A stretch of DNA of 64,000 bases from Allobosea lupini (GTDB lineage Bacteria > Pseudomonadota > Alphaproteobacteria > Rhizobiales > Beijerinckiaceae): positions 1 to 64,000 of the forward strand of contig NZ_FOAN01000014.1 of NCBI RefSeq assembly GCF_900109525.1. The letters are read 5' to 3'. Below the pieces are notes generated by a model that was not told the origin of the DNA, made no database searches, and saw only the letters and a program-made list of their open reading frames with translations. The position numbers and the translations under genes are program-made. Each line of letters opens with the position of its first letter. Position 1 is the first letter of the stretch. Shown here piece after piece: positions 33,718-41,561 of this stretch.

Positions 33718-34875
33718 TCACCCCAACGTCAACCGCCGCCTGACGATCTCGGCGTGGAAACGCGCACCGTGGATCAGGCCTTCGTCGTTGAAGTCGTAGC
33801 GCGGGTTATGCAACGGCGCGCTATCGCCATTGCCGACGAAGGAGAAGCAGCCCGGCACATGCGCCAGGAAGCGAGCGAAGTCTTCCGAGCCGGTGAAAGG
33901 CTCGGACACCACCGAGACGTTCTCAGGCCCGAGCGCGTTCCGCGCCGCCTCCAGTGCCGCCTCGGTCTGGGCCGGCTGGTTGAGCAGCGGCACGAATTCG
34001 CGCGTATAGCTCACCGACTGCTCGACATTGTAGGCGCGGGCGATGCCTTCGCTGATCACGCGCATCTGCGCCTCGATATCGGCGCTGACCTCTGGGTGAA
34101 AGCTGCGGGCATCGCCGAGGATGCGCGCCTGCCCCGGCAGGGCGTTGCGGGTGCCGTCGGTGATCAGCTCCGTCACCGAGACGACGGCGATCTCAGCCGG
34201 GCTCAGGCGGCGCGAGACGATCGTCTGCAGGCTGGTGACCAGGGCACAGGCGGCGACCAAGGTCTCGTTGCCGACATGCGGGCGGGCGGCATGGCCGCCG
34301 ACGCCGGTGAGGACGATCTCGAAATTGTCCTCCGCCGACATGATCGGGCCGGTCCGGGTCTGGAACTTGCCGACCTGCAGCTTCGGCGCATTGTGCAGCC
34401 CGTAGATCTCCTCGAACGGAAAGCGCTCCATCAGCCCGTCAGCGAGCATGGCGAGCGCGCCGCGCCCCCATTCCTCGGCCGGCTGGAAGACGAAGCGCAC
34501 GGTGCCGTCGAAGCCACCTTCCTCCGCCAGCAGCTTCGCGGCGCCCAGCAGCATGGCGGTATGGCCATCGTGGCCGCAGGCATGCATGACGCCGGGATTG
34601 CCGGAGCGGTGGGAAAACTCGCTTTGCTCGGCTATGCGCAGCGCATCCATATCGGCCCGCAGCGCGATCGCCCGGTTGCCGCTGCCGCGCGTCAGCGTGC
34701 CGACCACGCCGGTGCCGCCGACACCCTCCGCGACATCGTCGAGGCCGAACTCGCGCAGCTTGGCCGCGACGAAGGCGCTGGTGCGCGTCTCCTCGAAGCC
34801 GAACTCCGGATGGGCGTGCAGATCGCGCCGCCAGCCGGTCATCTCCTGCACGAGCTTGTCGAGATCGATCGTCAC
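33718..34875 (-). CDS. M20-family amidohydrolase (hippurate hydrolase-like)
   Basis: 385 residues, usual length. Zn/Mn ligands and catalytic residues are in 'HACGHDGHTAMLLGAAKLL' (HxCGHDxH), 'FVFQPAEEWGRGA' (the Glu-Glu pair) and 'YGLHNAP'. 'EPFTGSEDFARF' holds the late glutamate-rich motif. Members deacylate N-acyl amino acids such as hippurate or indole-3-acetyl conjugates. No signal peptide is seen, so it is cytosolic. It forms an operon with the cysteine hydrolase. Confidence 0.92.
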   Translation of the reverse strand: MTIDLDKLVQEMTGWRRDLHAHPEFGFEETRTSAFVAAKLREFGLDDVAEGVGGTGVVGTLTRGSGNRAIALRADMDALRIAEQSEFSHRSGNPGVMHACGHDGHTAMLLGAAKLLAEEGGFDGTVRFVFQPAEEWGRGALAMLADGLMERFPFEEIYGLHNAPKLQVGKFQTRTGPIMSAEDNFEIVLTGVGGHAARPHVGNETLVAACALVTSLQTIVSRRLSPAEIAVVSVTELITDGTRNALPGQARILGDARSFHPEVSADIEAQMRVISEGIARAYNVEQSVSYTREFVPLLNQPAQTEAALEAARNALGPENVSVVSEPFTGSEDFARFLAHVPGCFSFVGNGDSAPLHNPRYDFNDEGLIHGARFHAEIVRRRLTLG

Positions 34876-34981
34876 GGGCTGTCCTCGCCTGCTTCACTCA
34901 GCCGGAAGACTATGCCGGCGCCAGTGCAACAGGCGCTGCAATTGCCCGCCCCATTTGCAAGCTTGTTTCGCAAGCGTCCGC

Positions 34982-35872
34982 TCAGCGGTTCAGCCGCACG
35001 CTCCCACTGATCGAGAGGTCGTAGCCACCGAACTCCTTCGCCCGCGCCGCCATGTCCGGGCTACGCATCCAGGCGAGCAGCTTCTGCGTCGCCGGCTCGA
35101 AATAGCTCCGCCGGCGCATCACCAGATCGACGTGCTCCCAGACCAGGGGGAGGAAGGCAAGGCCGAAGGCCATGGCGATTGCGCGCGCCGCGATGCCGCA
35201 ATCGGCCCGTCCGGAACGGATCGCCAGCGCCAGATCCTGGCCGGTGGCGCAGATGCCGTCGGCGACGATCATCCGACCGGAGGGAACCCCGGCGCGTTCG
35301 AGCAAGCTCAGCAGCAGCAATTGCGCGCCGGCGCCGCGCTGGCGCTGGGCGAAGCGGGCGCCCTTGGCGATCGCGGCGCCGAGCCCGTCGATCCCGAGCG
35401 GATTGTCGGGTGCAAGGAGCAGCCCCTGCTCACGCCGGGCGAAATTGATCACCACCGCATCGTGCAGGGAAGGCTCGGCGCGGATCGCGGCGAGATTGGC
35501 GGCGTCGTCATCCGGCGTCGCGTGGAGATGCAGCGCCGCGATGGCGACCTCGCTGCGCACCAGCCGGTCGAGCCCGGCCTGCGACCCCTCCGCCAGCAGC
35601 GCCAGCCCGCAGCCGGATTCGCGGATCGCGAGCTCCAGCAGCGAATCCTGGCTGCCACCGACGATCGGCGGTGGCGGGACCGTGTCGAACCCGGCCGGCC
35701 GCGACAACCCGGCCTCGAGCCAGCGATCGAGGCCGCCACGCGGGAACAGCCATTTACCGGAGACCTTGGTGCAAGGCACAGCACCCTGCCCGACCAGCTC
35801 GTAGAGCTTGCGCTCCTTGAGGCGCAGATATGAGGCCGCTTCCTCGGTAGTGAGCCAGATCTGATCCTGCAT
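34982..35872 (-). CDS. HTH and periplasmic-binding-protein-like oxyanion regulator
   Basis: 296 residues from the ATG at 35872. The N-terminus 'WLTTEEAASYLRLKERKLYE' is a MerR/excisionase-type HTH (about 1-55). The rest (about 75-290) is a type 2 periplasmic-binding-protein fold ('LLELAIRESGCGLALLAEGS', 'VINFARREQGLLLAPDNPLG', 'GICATGQDLALAIRSGRADC'), as in ModE-unrelated molybdate/tungstate-sensing regulators. It is divergent from tupBCA, with a perfect inverted repeat in the shared 104-bp promoter region. It most likely represses or tunes the transporter in response to bound oxyanion. The longer start at 35920 is less likely. Confidence 0.85.
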   Translation of the reverse strand: MQDQIWLTTEEAASYLRLKERKLYELVGQGAVPCTKVSGKWLFPRGGLDRWLEAGLSRPAGFDTVPPPPIVGGSQDSLLELAIRESGCGLALLAEGSQAGLDRLVRSEVAIAALHLHATPDDDAANLAAIRAEPSLHDAVVINFARREQGLLLAPDNPLGIDGLGAAIAKGARFAQRQRGAGAQLLLLSLLERAGVPSGRMIVADGICATGQDLALAIRSGRADCGIAARAIAMAFGLAFLPLVWEHVDLVMRRRSYFEPATQKLLAWMRSPDMAARAKEFGGYDLSISGSVRLNR

Positions 35873-35932
35873 CAACCTGCACATGCCTGCGCTGATTACG
35901 ACATTGGCATTTGGTCGCATTGAACTCTACCA

Positions 35933-35950
35933 ATTGCAAATGCTTGCAAT
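35933..35950. promoter_or_regulatory. Perfect inverted-repeat operator candidate for the oxyanion regulon
   Basis: ATTGCAA-ATGC-TTGCAAT, perfect 7-bp arms with a 4-nt spacer, 27 bp before the tupB start and 60 bp before the divergent regulator. Symmetry and placement fit a dimer-bound operator controlling both genes. Confidence 0.55.
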
Positions 35951-35976
35951 CTCAAGGCGAGCGCGGGGAGCAGGCT

Positions 35977-36678
35977 TTGGACGTCGGCGCGATCTTTCAG
36001 GCGGCTTTTGCCTTGGTGGTCGGGCTCGATCCGGGCTTTCTCGGCATCGTCTTCCTGTCGCTGCGCGTCACCCTGACCGCCGTGCTGATCGCGGCGCTGA
36101 TCGGCCTGCCGCTCGGTGCCGCCCTGGCGCTGGCACGCTTTCCTGGCCGCGCTGCCATCATCGTCTGCCTCAATGCGCTGATGGGGCTGCCGCCAGTCGT
36201 CGCCGGCCTCGCCGTCTTCCTCCTGCTCTCGCGCTCCGGCCCGCTCGGACCACTGGGCCTGCTGTTCACGCCGACAGCGATGATCATCGCACAGGTGATC
36301 CTGGTGCTGCCGATCGTGATCGCGCTGACCCGGCAGGTGATCGAGGATCTCTGGAGCGAATATCGCGACCATTTGCGCTCGGTCGGCCTGGACGGCCTGC
36401 GCGCCATCCCCACCCTGCTCTTCGACGGGCGTTTCGCGCTGGCGACGGCTCTGCTCGCCGGTTTCGGCCGGGCCAGCGCCGAGGTCGGCGCCGTCCTGAT
36501 CGTCGGCGGCAACATCGCCGGCTACACCCGCACCATGACGACGGCAATCACGCTGGAGACCTCGAAAGGCGACCTGCCGCTGGCCCTCGGCCTCGGTCTC
36601 GTCCTGCTCTCGCTGACGCTCATGATCAACGCCATAGCCTTCGGCGCCAGCCGTATCGGAGCGCGCTATGCGGGTTGA
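35977..36678 (+). CDS. tupB: Tungstate ABC transporter permease
   Basis: 233 residues from a TTG start with GGGGAG 6 nt upstream; an ATG at 35911 would extend into the operator region. About five membrane helices ('LVVGLDPGFLGIVFLSLRVT', 'GLPPVVAGLAVFLLLS', 'MIIAQVILVLPIVIALTRQV'). The cytoplasmic loop 'EVGAVLIVGGNIAGYTRTMT' is typical of TupB permeases, and 'LRSVGLDGLRAIPTLLFDGR' is the EAA-like coupling region. It works with TupC ATPase and TupA. Tungstate versus molybdate specificity cannot be told from the permease. Confidence 0.88.
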   Translation: MDVGAIFQAAFALVVGLDPGFLGIVFLSLRVTLTAVLIAALIGLPLGAALALARFPGRAAIIVCLNALMGLPPVVAGLAVFLLLSRSGPLGPLGLLFTPTAMIIAQVILVLPIVIALTRQVIEDLWSEYRDHLRSVGLDGLRAIPTLLFDGRFALATALLAGFGRASAEVGAVLIVGGNIAGYTRTMTTAITLETSKGDLPLALGLGLVLLSLTLMINAIAFGASRIGARYAG

Positions 36679-36684
36679 GCCGCG

Positions 36685-37419
36685 ATGCTGAGCGTATCCT
36701 CGATCCTGCCGCTCACCGTCGAGGCCGCCGCCTTCTTCGGCGACGGCAAGCTGCTGGTCGCGCCCAACAGCTTCGTCATTCCGGCCGGCGGGCTGACCGT
36801 GCTGCTCGGGCCGAACGGCGCCGGCAAGTCGCTGACCTTGCGCCTCTGCCACGGCCTGCTGACGCCGAGCCGCGGCACTGTGCGCTGGGCCGCCGGAGCC
36901 GAAGCCCGCGCCAAGGGACAGAGGAAAGGCCATGCGATGGTCTTCCAGAAACCGATCATGCTGCGCCGCTCGGTCGAGGCCAACATCACCCATGCCCTCG
37001 CCGCTGCTGGCAGCAATGGCGCCGAGCGCAAGACACGTGTGACGCAGGCGCTTCAGCGTTTCGGCCTTGGGGAACGCGCCGGCCAGCCGGCCCGCCTGCT
37101 CTCCGGCGGCGAGCAGCAGCGGCTCGCCATCGCCCGCGCCTGGGCGCTGCGGCCCGAACTGCTCTTCCTGGACGAGCCGACCTCGCAGCTCGACCCCGCC
37201 GCGACGCGCCAGATCGAGGAATTGCTCTCTGGCCTCGTCGCCGAGGGCATCACCGTGATGATGTCGACCCATGATCTTGGCCAGGCCCGCCGCCTGGCCG
37301 ACCGCGTGCTCTTTCTGCATCGCGGCCGCCTGGTCGAGGACGCACTGGCCAAGGATTTCTTCGCCGGCCCCCATTCGGCCGAGGCGCGTGCATTCCTTGC
37401 CGGCGAACTGCTCTGGTGA
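36685..37419 (+). CDS. tupC: Tungstate-type ABC transporter ATP-binding protein
   Basis: 244 residues. Walker A 'GPNGAGKSLT', Q-loop 'VFQKPIMLRRSV', signature 'LSGGEQQRLAIARA', Walker B 'LLFLDEPTSQLD' and H-loop 'MSTHDLGQAR'. It follows tupB by 6 bp and precedes tupA by 31 bp in one operon. The Q-loop 'FQKPIMLRR' is typical of the Tup/Mod-like subgroup. Confidence 0.9.
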   Translation: MLSVSSILPLTVEAAAFFGDGKLLVAPNSFVIPAGGLTVLLGPNGAGKSLTLRLCHGLLTPSRGTVRWAAGAEARAKGQRKGHAMVFQKPIMLRRSVEANITHALAAAGSNGAERKTRVTQALQRFGLGERAGQPARLLSGGEQQRLAIARAWALRPELLFLDEPTSQLDPAATRQIEELLSGLVAEGITVMMSTHDLGQARRLADRVLFLHRGRLVEDALAKDFFAGPHSAEARAFLAGELLW

Positions 37420-37450
37420 CCTACAAAGACGACAACAGGAGAAACGCCCG

Positions 37451-38305
37451 ATGACCGCCTTGCCCCGCCGCTCTCTCCTCGCCGCCGGCCTCTTCCTCGG
37501 CCTGACCGGCATCGCGCTCGCTCAGGCTCCCGCGGCGCCGGCCGGCGAGCGCTTCATCACGGTCGCCTCGACCACCTCGACCCAGGATTCTGGCCTGTTC
37601 AACCACATACTGCCGCTTTTCAAGGCCAAGACCGGCATCGAGGTCCGCGTCATCTCGCAGGGCACAGGCCAGGCGCTCGACACCGGCCGGCGCGGCGATG
37701 CCGACGTCGTCTTCGTCCATGCCAGGGCGCAGGAGCTGAAATTCGTCGAGGAGGGCTTTTCGACCGAGCGCCGCCCGGTGATGTACAACGACTTCGTCCT
37801 GATTGGCCCCAAGAGCGATCCCGCCGGCGTCGCCGGCAGCAAGGACATCGTCGCCGCGCTGAAGAAGATCCAGGAGAAGGCCGCGCCCTTCGTCTCGCGC
37901 GGCGACAAGTCCGGCACCCATGCCGCCGAGCTCAATCTCTGGAAGGTCGCGGGCATCGACATCGCCGCACAGAAGGGCTCCTGGTATCGCGAGATCGGCC
38001 AGGGCATGGGTGCGGCGCTCAACACCTCCGGTGCGATGGGCGCCTATGTCCTCTCCGACCGCGCCACCTGGATCTCGTTCAAGAACCGCGGCGATCTCGT
38101 CATCTCGGTCGAGGGTGACCAGCGCCTGTTCAACCAGTACGGCGTGATGTCGGTGAACCCGGCCAAGCACCCGCATGTGAAGGTCGCCGACGGCAAGCGC
38201 TTCGCCGACTGGCTGACCAGCCCGGAAGGCCAGAAAGCGATCGCCGACTACAAGATCGACGGCCAGCAGCTGTTCTTCCCCAATGCCGGCCAGGCGGGGG
38301 CGTAA
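37451..38305 (+). CDS. tupA: Tungstate-type ABC transporter substrate-binding protein
   Basis: 284 residues. A signal peptide ('RRSLLAAGLFLGLTGIALAQ') is followed by the TupA hallmark 'ASTTSTQDSGLFNHI', whose TTS segment binds the oxyanion. 'SRGDKSGTHAAELNLW', 'QGMGAALNTSGAMGAYVLSD' and 'INPAKHP'-like 'VNPAKHPHVK' are further family segments. TupA proteins bind tungstate with very high affinity. The ATG at 37451 has AGGAG upstream. It completes the tupBCA unit. Confidence 0.93.
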   Translation: MTALPRRSLLAAGLFLGLTGIALAQAPAAPAGERFITVASTTSTQDSGLFNHILPLFKAKTGIEVRVISQGTGQALDTGRRGDADVVFVHARAQELKFVEEGFSTERRPVMYNDFVLIGPKSDPAGVAGSKDIVAALKKIQEKAAPFVSRGDKSGTHAAELNLWKVAGIDIAAQKGSWYREIGQGMGAALNTSGAMGAYVLSDRATWISFKNRGDLVISVEGDQRLFNQYGVMSVNPAKHPHVKVADGKRFADWLTSPEGQKAIADYKIDGQQLFFPNAGQAGA

Positions 38306-38309
38306 CCTG

Positions 38310-39128
38310 ATGCGGAGGCTCGCGCTCGCCGCCCTCGTCAGCCTGTGGCCGGCACTCGCACCGGCGCAGCAGGCGCAGAAGCCGGTGCTCCTCCACGCCG
38401 CCGGCAGCCTGAAGAATGCTCTGACCGAGGTCTCCAAGGCCTTCGAAGCCTCCGCACGGATTCCGGTCACGACCAGCTTCCGCCCCTCCGGCCTGCTGCG
38501 CGAGGCTCTCGCCAAGGGCGAACCGGCCGAGGTTTTCGCCTCCGCCAACATGGAACACCCACTTGCGCTGGCGAAGGACGGCAAGGCCGGCCCGGTCGTG
38601 CTCTTCGTCCGCAACGAGACCTGCGCCTTCGCCCGTCCCGGGCTCGACGTGACCAGCAACACCCTGCTCACGCAGATGCTCGATCCCAAGCTCAAGCTCG
38701 GCACCTCGACGCCAAAGGCCGATCCGTCCGGCGACTATGCCTGGCAGGTCTTCGCCAGGGCCGAGGCGCTGAAGCCCGGGGCCAAGGCAACGCTGGAAGC
38801 CAAGGCGCTGCAGCTCGTCGGCGGCCCGAACAGCGCCCCGACCCCGCCGGATCGCAACAGCACCGGCCATCTGCTGGCGACGGGCGCCGCCGATCTCTTC
38901 CTCGGCTACTGCACCAATGCCGATCCGATCGCGCGCGAGCAGCCCGGCATCCGCATGGTCAGGCTGCCGGAGAAGCTGCTGGTCGGGGCGGATTACGGGC
39001 TGACGGTGATGAACGGCGCTTCGCCGAACGCCTACAAGCTGGCGATGTTCATTCTCTCGCCGGATGGGCAGCGCATCCTGGCGCGGCACGGCTTCGTCGC
39101 GCCCGGCCTGCCGCGCGAAGGGAAGTGA
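38310..39128 (+). CDS. ModA-like substrate-binding protein (SBP_bac_11), exported copy
   Basis: 272 residues, starting 4 bp after tupA. Signal peptide 'LALAALVSLWPALAPAQQ'. 'LLHAAGSLKNALTEVSKAFE' is the ModA N-terminal AAxSL anion-binding turn. 'KGEPAEVFASANMEHPLAL' and 'LGTSTPKADPSGDYAWQVF' are further ModA-type segments. It should bind molybdate or a similar oxyanion in the periplasm. No modB or modC accompanies it, so it must deliver to Tup or to the downstream ABC system, or act as a sensor. It is followed by a close paralogue. Confidence 0.85.
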   Translation: MRRLALAALVSLWPALAPAQQAQKPVLLHAAGSLKNALTEVSKAFEASARIPVTTSFRPSGLLREALAKGEPAEVFASANMEHPLALAKDGKAGPVVLFVRNETCAFARPGLDVTSNTLLTQMLDPKLKLGTSTPKADPSGDYAWQVFARAEALKPGAKATLEAKALQLVGGPNSAPTPPDRNSTGHLLATGAADLFLGYCTNADPIAREQPGIRMVRLPEKLLVGADYGLTVMNGASPNAYKLAMFILSPDGQRILARHGFVAPGLPREGK

Positions 39129-39132
39129 GATC

Positions 39133-39891
39133 TTGGTCGCGGCGTCCCCGGTTAGCCTGTACGCCGCCGGCAGCCTGCGCGGGGCCCTGCTCGACATCGC
39201 CGACGCCTTCGAGGCCGAGACGGGGATCCCCATCTCCGGGAAATTCGGCGCCTCCGGCCTGCTCAAGGACCGGCTCATCGGGGGCGAGGCCGGCGAGGTC
39301 TTCGCCTCGGCCAATCTGGAGCATCCGCAGGCGCTGGCACGGGCCGGCCTCGCCGGCCCGGCCGTGCTCTTCGCCCGCAACGAGCTCTGCGCCTTCCTGC
39401 GGCCGGGACTGGTGGCGACGCGCGCCACTCTGCTCGATCTGATGCTCGATCCGAAGGTGAAGCTCGGTACGTCGACGCCAAAGGCCGATCCGTCGGGCGA
39501 CTATGCCTTCGCCGTATTCGCCAGGGCCGAAGCGATGAAGCCCGGCGCCAGGGCCGCGCTCGAAGCCAAGGCCCTGAAGCTCACCGGTGCACCGGACTGC
39601 CTACCGGCGCCCGAAGGCCTCAACGTCTACGGTCACAAGCTGGCGAGCGGCGAGGCCGACATCTTCCTGGCCTATTGCACCAATGCCCGGCCGCTTGCGA
39701 AGGAGCAGCCGGGGATCGCGATGCTGCGCCTGCCGGACCAGCTCGCTGTCGGCGCCGATTACGGACTGACGGTGCTGAACAGGGCCTCGCAGAGCGGCTA
39801 CCGGCTCGCCATGTTCATTCTCTCGCCGCAGGGCCAGGCGATTTTGGCAAGGCATGGCTTCACGGCGCCGGGCCTGCCGCGCGAGGGATAG
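39133..39891 (+). CDS. ModA-like paralogue lacking a signal peptide
   Basis: 252 residues from a TTG at 39133, 4 bp after the first copy. The mature-region start 'SLYAAGSLRGALLDIADAFE' comes only about six residues in, so no export signal is visible. It shares long stretches with the upstream copy ('KLGTSTPKADPSGDYA', 'FILSPQGQAILARHGF', 'GLPREG'), indicating tandem duplication. The alternative is translation from upstream inside the previous gene, where I see no signal-like sequence either. A cytosolic oxyanion-binding role, or a decaying copy with an intact frame, are the options. Confidence 0.8.
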   Translation: MVAASPVSLYAAGSLRGALLDIADAFEAETGIPISGKFGASGLLKDRLIGGEAGEVFASANLEHPQALARAGLAGPAVLFARNELCAFLRPGLVATRATLLDLMLDPKVKLGTSTPKADPSGDYAFAVFARAEAMKPGARAALEAKALKLTGAPDCLPAPEGLNVYGHKLASGEADIFLAYCTNARPLAKEQPGIAMLRLPDQLAVGADYGLTVLNRASQSGYRLAMFILSPQGQAILARHGFTAPGLPREG

Positions 39892-39907
39892 CGGGAAGAG
39901 CGAGATC

Positions 39908-40387
39908 ATGGACTGGCACGCGACCCGGCCCGGCGAAACCGAAGCACCCTTGCCCGAGCGGAGCGATGCCCGCCTCGTCTTCATCGGCCGCATCCGCACG
40001 CCCTTCGCGACGCGTGACGACTGCCCGCGGCAGGGCCGGCAGGACGGGCCGCTCTGCCGCGTCGAGATCGATCCGCATTGGCAGGCGGCGCTCAAGGGCA
40101 TCGAGACCTTCGCCGAGCTCGATCTGCTCTACTGGATGCACGAAGCCAGGCGCGATCTGCTGACGCAGACGCCGCGTGGCGGCGATACGCTCGGAACTTT
40201 CGCGCTGCGCTCGCCGGTGCGACCGAACCCGATCGCATTGTCGCGGGTGAAGCTCGAAGGCGTCGAAGGAGGTACACTGCTGGTGCGCGGACTCGACTGC
40301 CTCGACGGCACGCCGCTCATCGACATCAAGCCGCATCGCTGCAGCCATTCGCACGGCACGACGGAAACCTCCCATGCCGCACCCTGA
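39908..40387 (+). CDS. TrmO-like (TsaA/UPF0066) protein
   Basis: 159 residues. 'FIGRIRTPFATRDDCPRQG' is the family N-terminal strand, followed by 'VEIDPHWQAALKGIETFAEL' and 'LGTFALRSPVRPNPIALSRV', the signature beta-barrel of TrmO (SAM-dependent methylation of t6A37 in tRNA). The C-terminus reads 'PLIDIKPHRCSHSHG', unlike the usual 'DIKPYxPxxD' of tRNA-modifying members, and the C-terminal tRNA-binding domain is absent. Location inside an oxyanion transport operon, with a 14-bp overlap to the next binding-protein gene, suggests a different role. I infer a link to molybdenum/tungsten metabolism only from context. Confidence 0.8.
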   Translation: MDWHATRPGETEAPLPERSDARLVFIGRIRTPFATRDDCPRQGRQDGPLCRVEIDPHWQAALKGIETFAELDLLYWMHEARRDLLTQTPRGGDTLGTFALRSPVRPNPIALSRVKLEGVEGGTLLVRGLDCLDGTPLIDIKPHRCSHSHGTTETSHAAP

Positions 40388-41408
40388 TCGCCGCGCCGTC
40401 CTCGCTGGCCTCGGCGCGACGATCGCGGCCCCGCGCCTCGCCCGCGCCGCGACCATTCGCGATGGCGCCGGTCGCGAGATCACGATTCCCGGCAAGGTTG
40501 AGCGCATCTTCCCCGCCGGGCCGCCGGCGGCAATCCTGGTCTACACGCTCGCGCCCGACCTGCTGATCGGCTGGCCGCGCGCCAACCGGCCCGAGGAGCG
40601 CGAATTCCTGCTGCCCGGCATCGGCGACCGGCCCGAAATCGGCCGCATCACTGGCCGTGGCAACAGCGCCAATCTCGAAGCCGTGCTGCAGGCCAGGCCG
40701 GACCTCATCGTCGACTCCGGCTCGACCGGTCGCACCTATGTCGAGCTCGCCGAGCGCGTGCAGCAGCAGGCCGGCATCCCCTATGCCCTGCTTGACGGCC
40801 GCTTCGGGGAGACCCCGGCGAGCTATCGCATTCTCGGCCAGCTTACCGGCCGCAGCGAACGCGCCGAGACGCTGGCGCGCTGGTGCGAGGACAGTTTCGC
40901 GACAATCCGCGGCCGCATAGCCGCAATCCCGGCCGAGAAGCGCCCGAGCGTCTATTATGCGCGCGGCCCACGTGGGCTGGAGACCGGGCTCGGCGGCTCG
41001 ATCAATGTCGAGACCCTGAGCTTCCTCGGAGCGCGCAACGCTGCCGCCGAACAGCAGGGCAGCGGTCTCGCCCAGGTCTCGCTCGAACAGGTGCTGGCCT
41101 GGAACCCCGACGTCATCGTCACCATCGACCTCGCCTTCTCCGAAAGCGTGCGCAGCGATCCGAACTGGGCCGGCGTGAAGGCGGTGCGCGAGGGCCGCGT
41201 CCATCTCTCGCCGAAGCTGCCCTTCGGCTGGGTCGACTTCCCGCCCTCGGTCAACCGGGCGATCGGCCTGTGGTGGCTGGCAAAGCTGCTCTATCCCGCG
41301 CAATTCCCCGAGGACATCCGCAAGCTCGCCCGCGACTTCCACACGCTGTTCTACCAGGTGACGCCGAGCGAGGCGCAGCTCGACCGCGTGCTGGCCGGGC
41401 GGGGGTGA
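40374..41408 (+). CDS. FecB/MolA-type ABC substrate-binding protein
   Basis: 344 residues. The Tat-like N-terminus 'PDRRAVLAGLGATIAAPRLA' is followed by the class III periplasmic-binding fold: 'RIFPAGPPAAILVYTLAPDL', 'LEAVLQARPDLIVDSG' and 'LAWNPDVIVTIDLAF'. This family carries iron-siderophores, haem, cobalamin and, in the MolA branch, molybdate/tungstate. The gene overlaps trmO-like by 14 bp and lies downstream of tupBCA and the ModA pair, which favours the MolA branch. Siderophore uptake remains possible, but no TonB receptor or siderophore gene is near. Confidence 0.87.
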   Translation: MPHPDRRAVLAGLGATIAAPRLARAATIRDGAGREITIPGKVERIFPAGPPAAILVYTLAPDLLIGWPRANRPEEREFLLPGIGDRPEIGRITGRGNSANLEAVLQARPDLIVDSGSTGRTYVELAERVQQQAGIPYALLDGRFGETPASYRILGQLTGRSERAETLARWCEDSFATIRGRIAAIPAEKRPSVYYARGPRGLETGLGGSINVETLSFLGARNAAAEQQGSGLAQVSLEQVLAWNPDVIVTIDLAFSESVRSDPNWAGVKAVREGRVHLSPKLPFGWVDFPPSVNRAIGLWWLAKLLYPAQFPEDIRKLARDFHTLFYQVTPSEAQLDRVLAGRG

Positions 41409-41423
41409 TGGTTCACCATCTCA

Positions 41424-41521
41424 GTCATCCCGGGCGGCCGGAGGGAGACCCGGGATCCATGCCTGAACCGTTCCGGAATGGACCCCGGATCGGCGCGGCT
41501 TCGCCGCTTGTCCGGGATGAC
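41424..41521. repeat. Intergenic palindromic (REP-like) element
   Basis: A 98-bp element bounded by GTCATCCCGG (41424-41433) and its exact reverse complement CCGGGATGAC (41512-41521), with an internal GGCGCGGCTTCGCCGC hairpin. It lies between two genes of one operon. Elements of this look are frequent between genes in Rhizobiales genomes. Confidence 0.65.
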
Positions 41522-41561
41522 CATGTCGTGGTCACTTGGCCGGCGAAACGCCGTTGATCCG

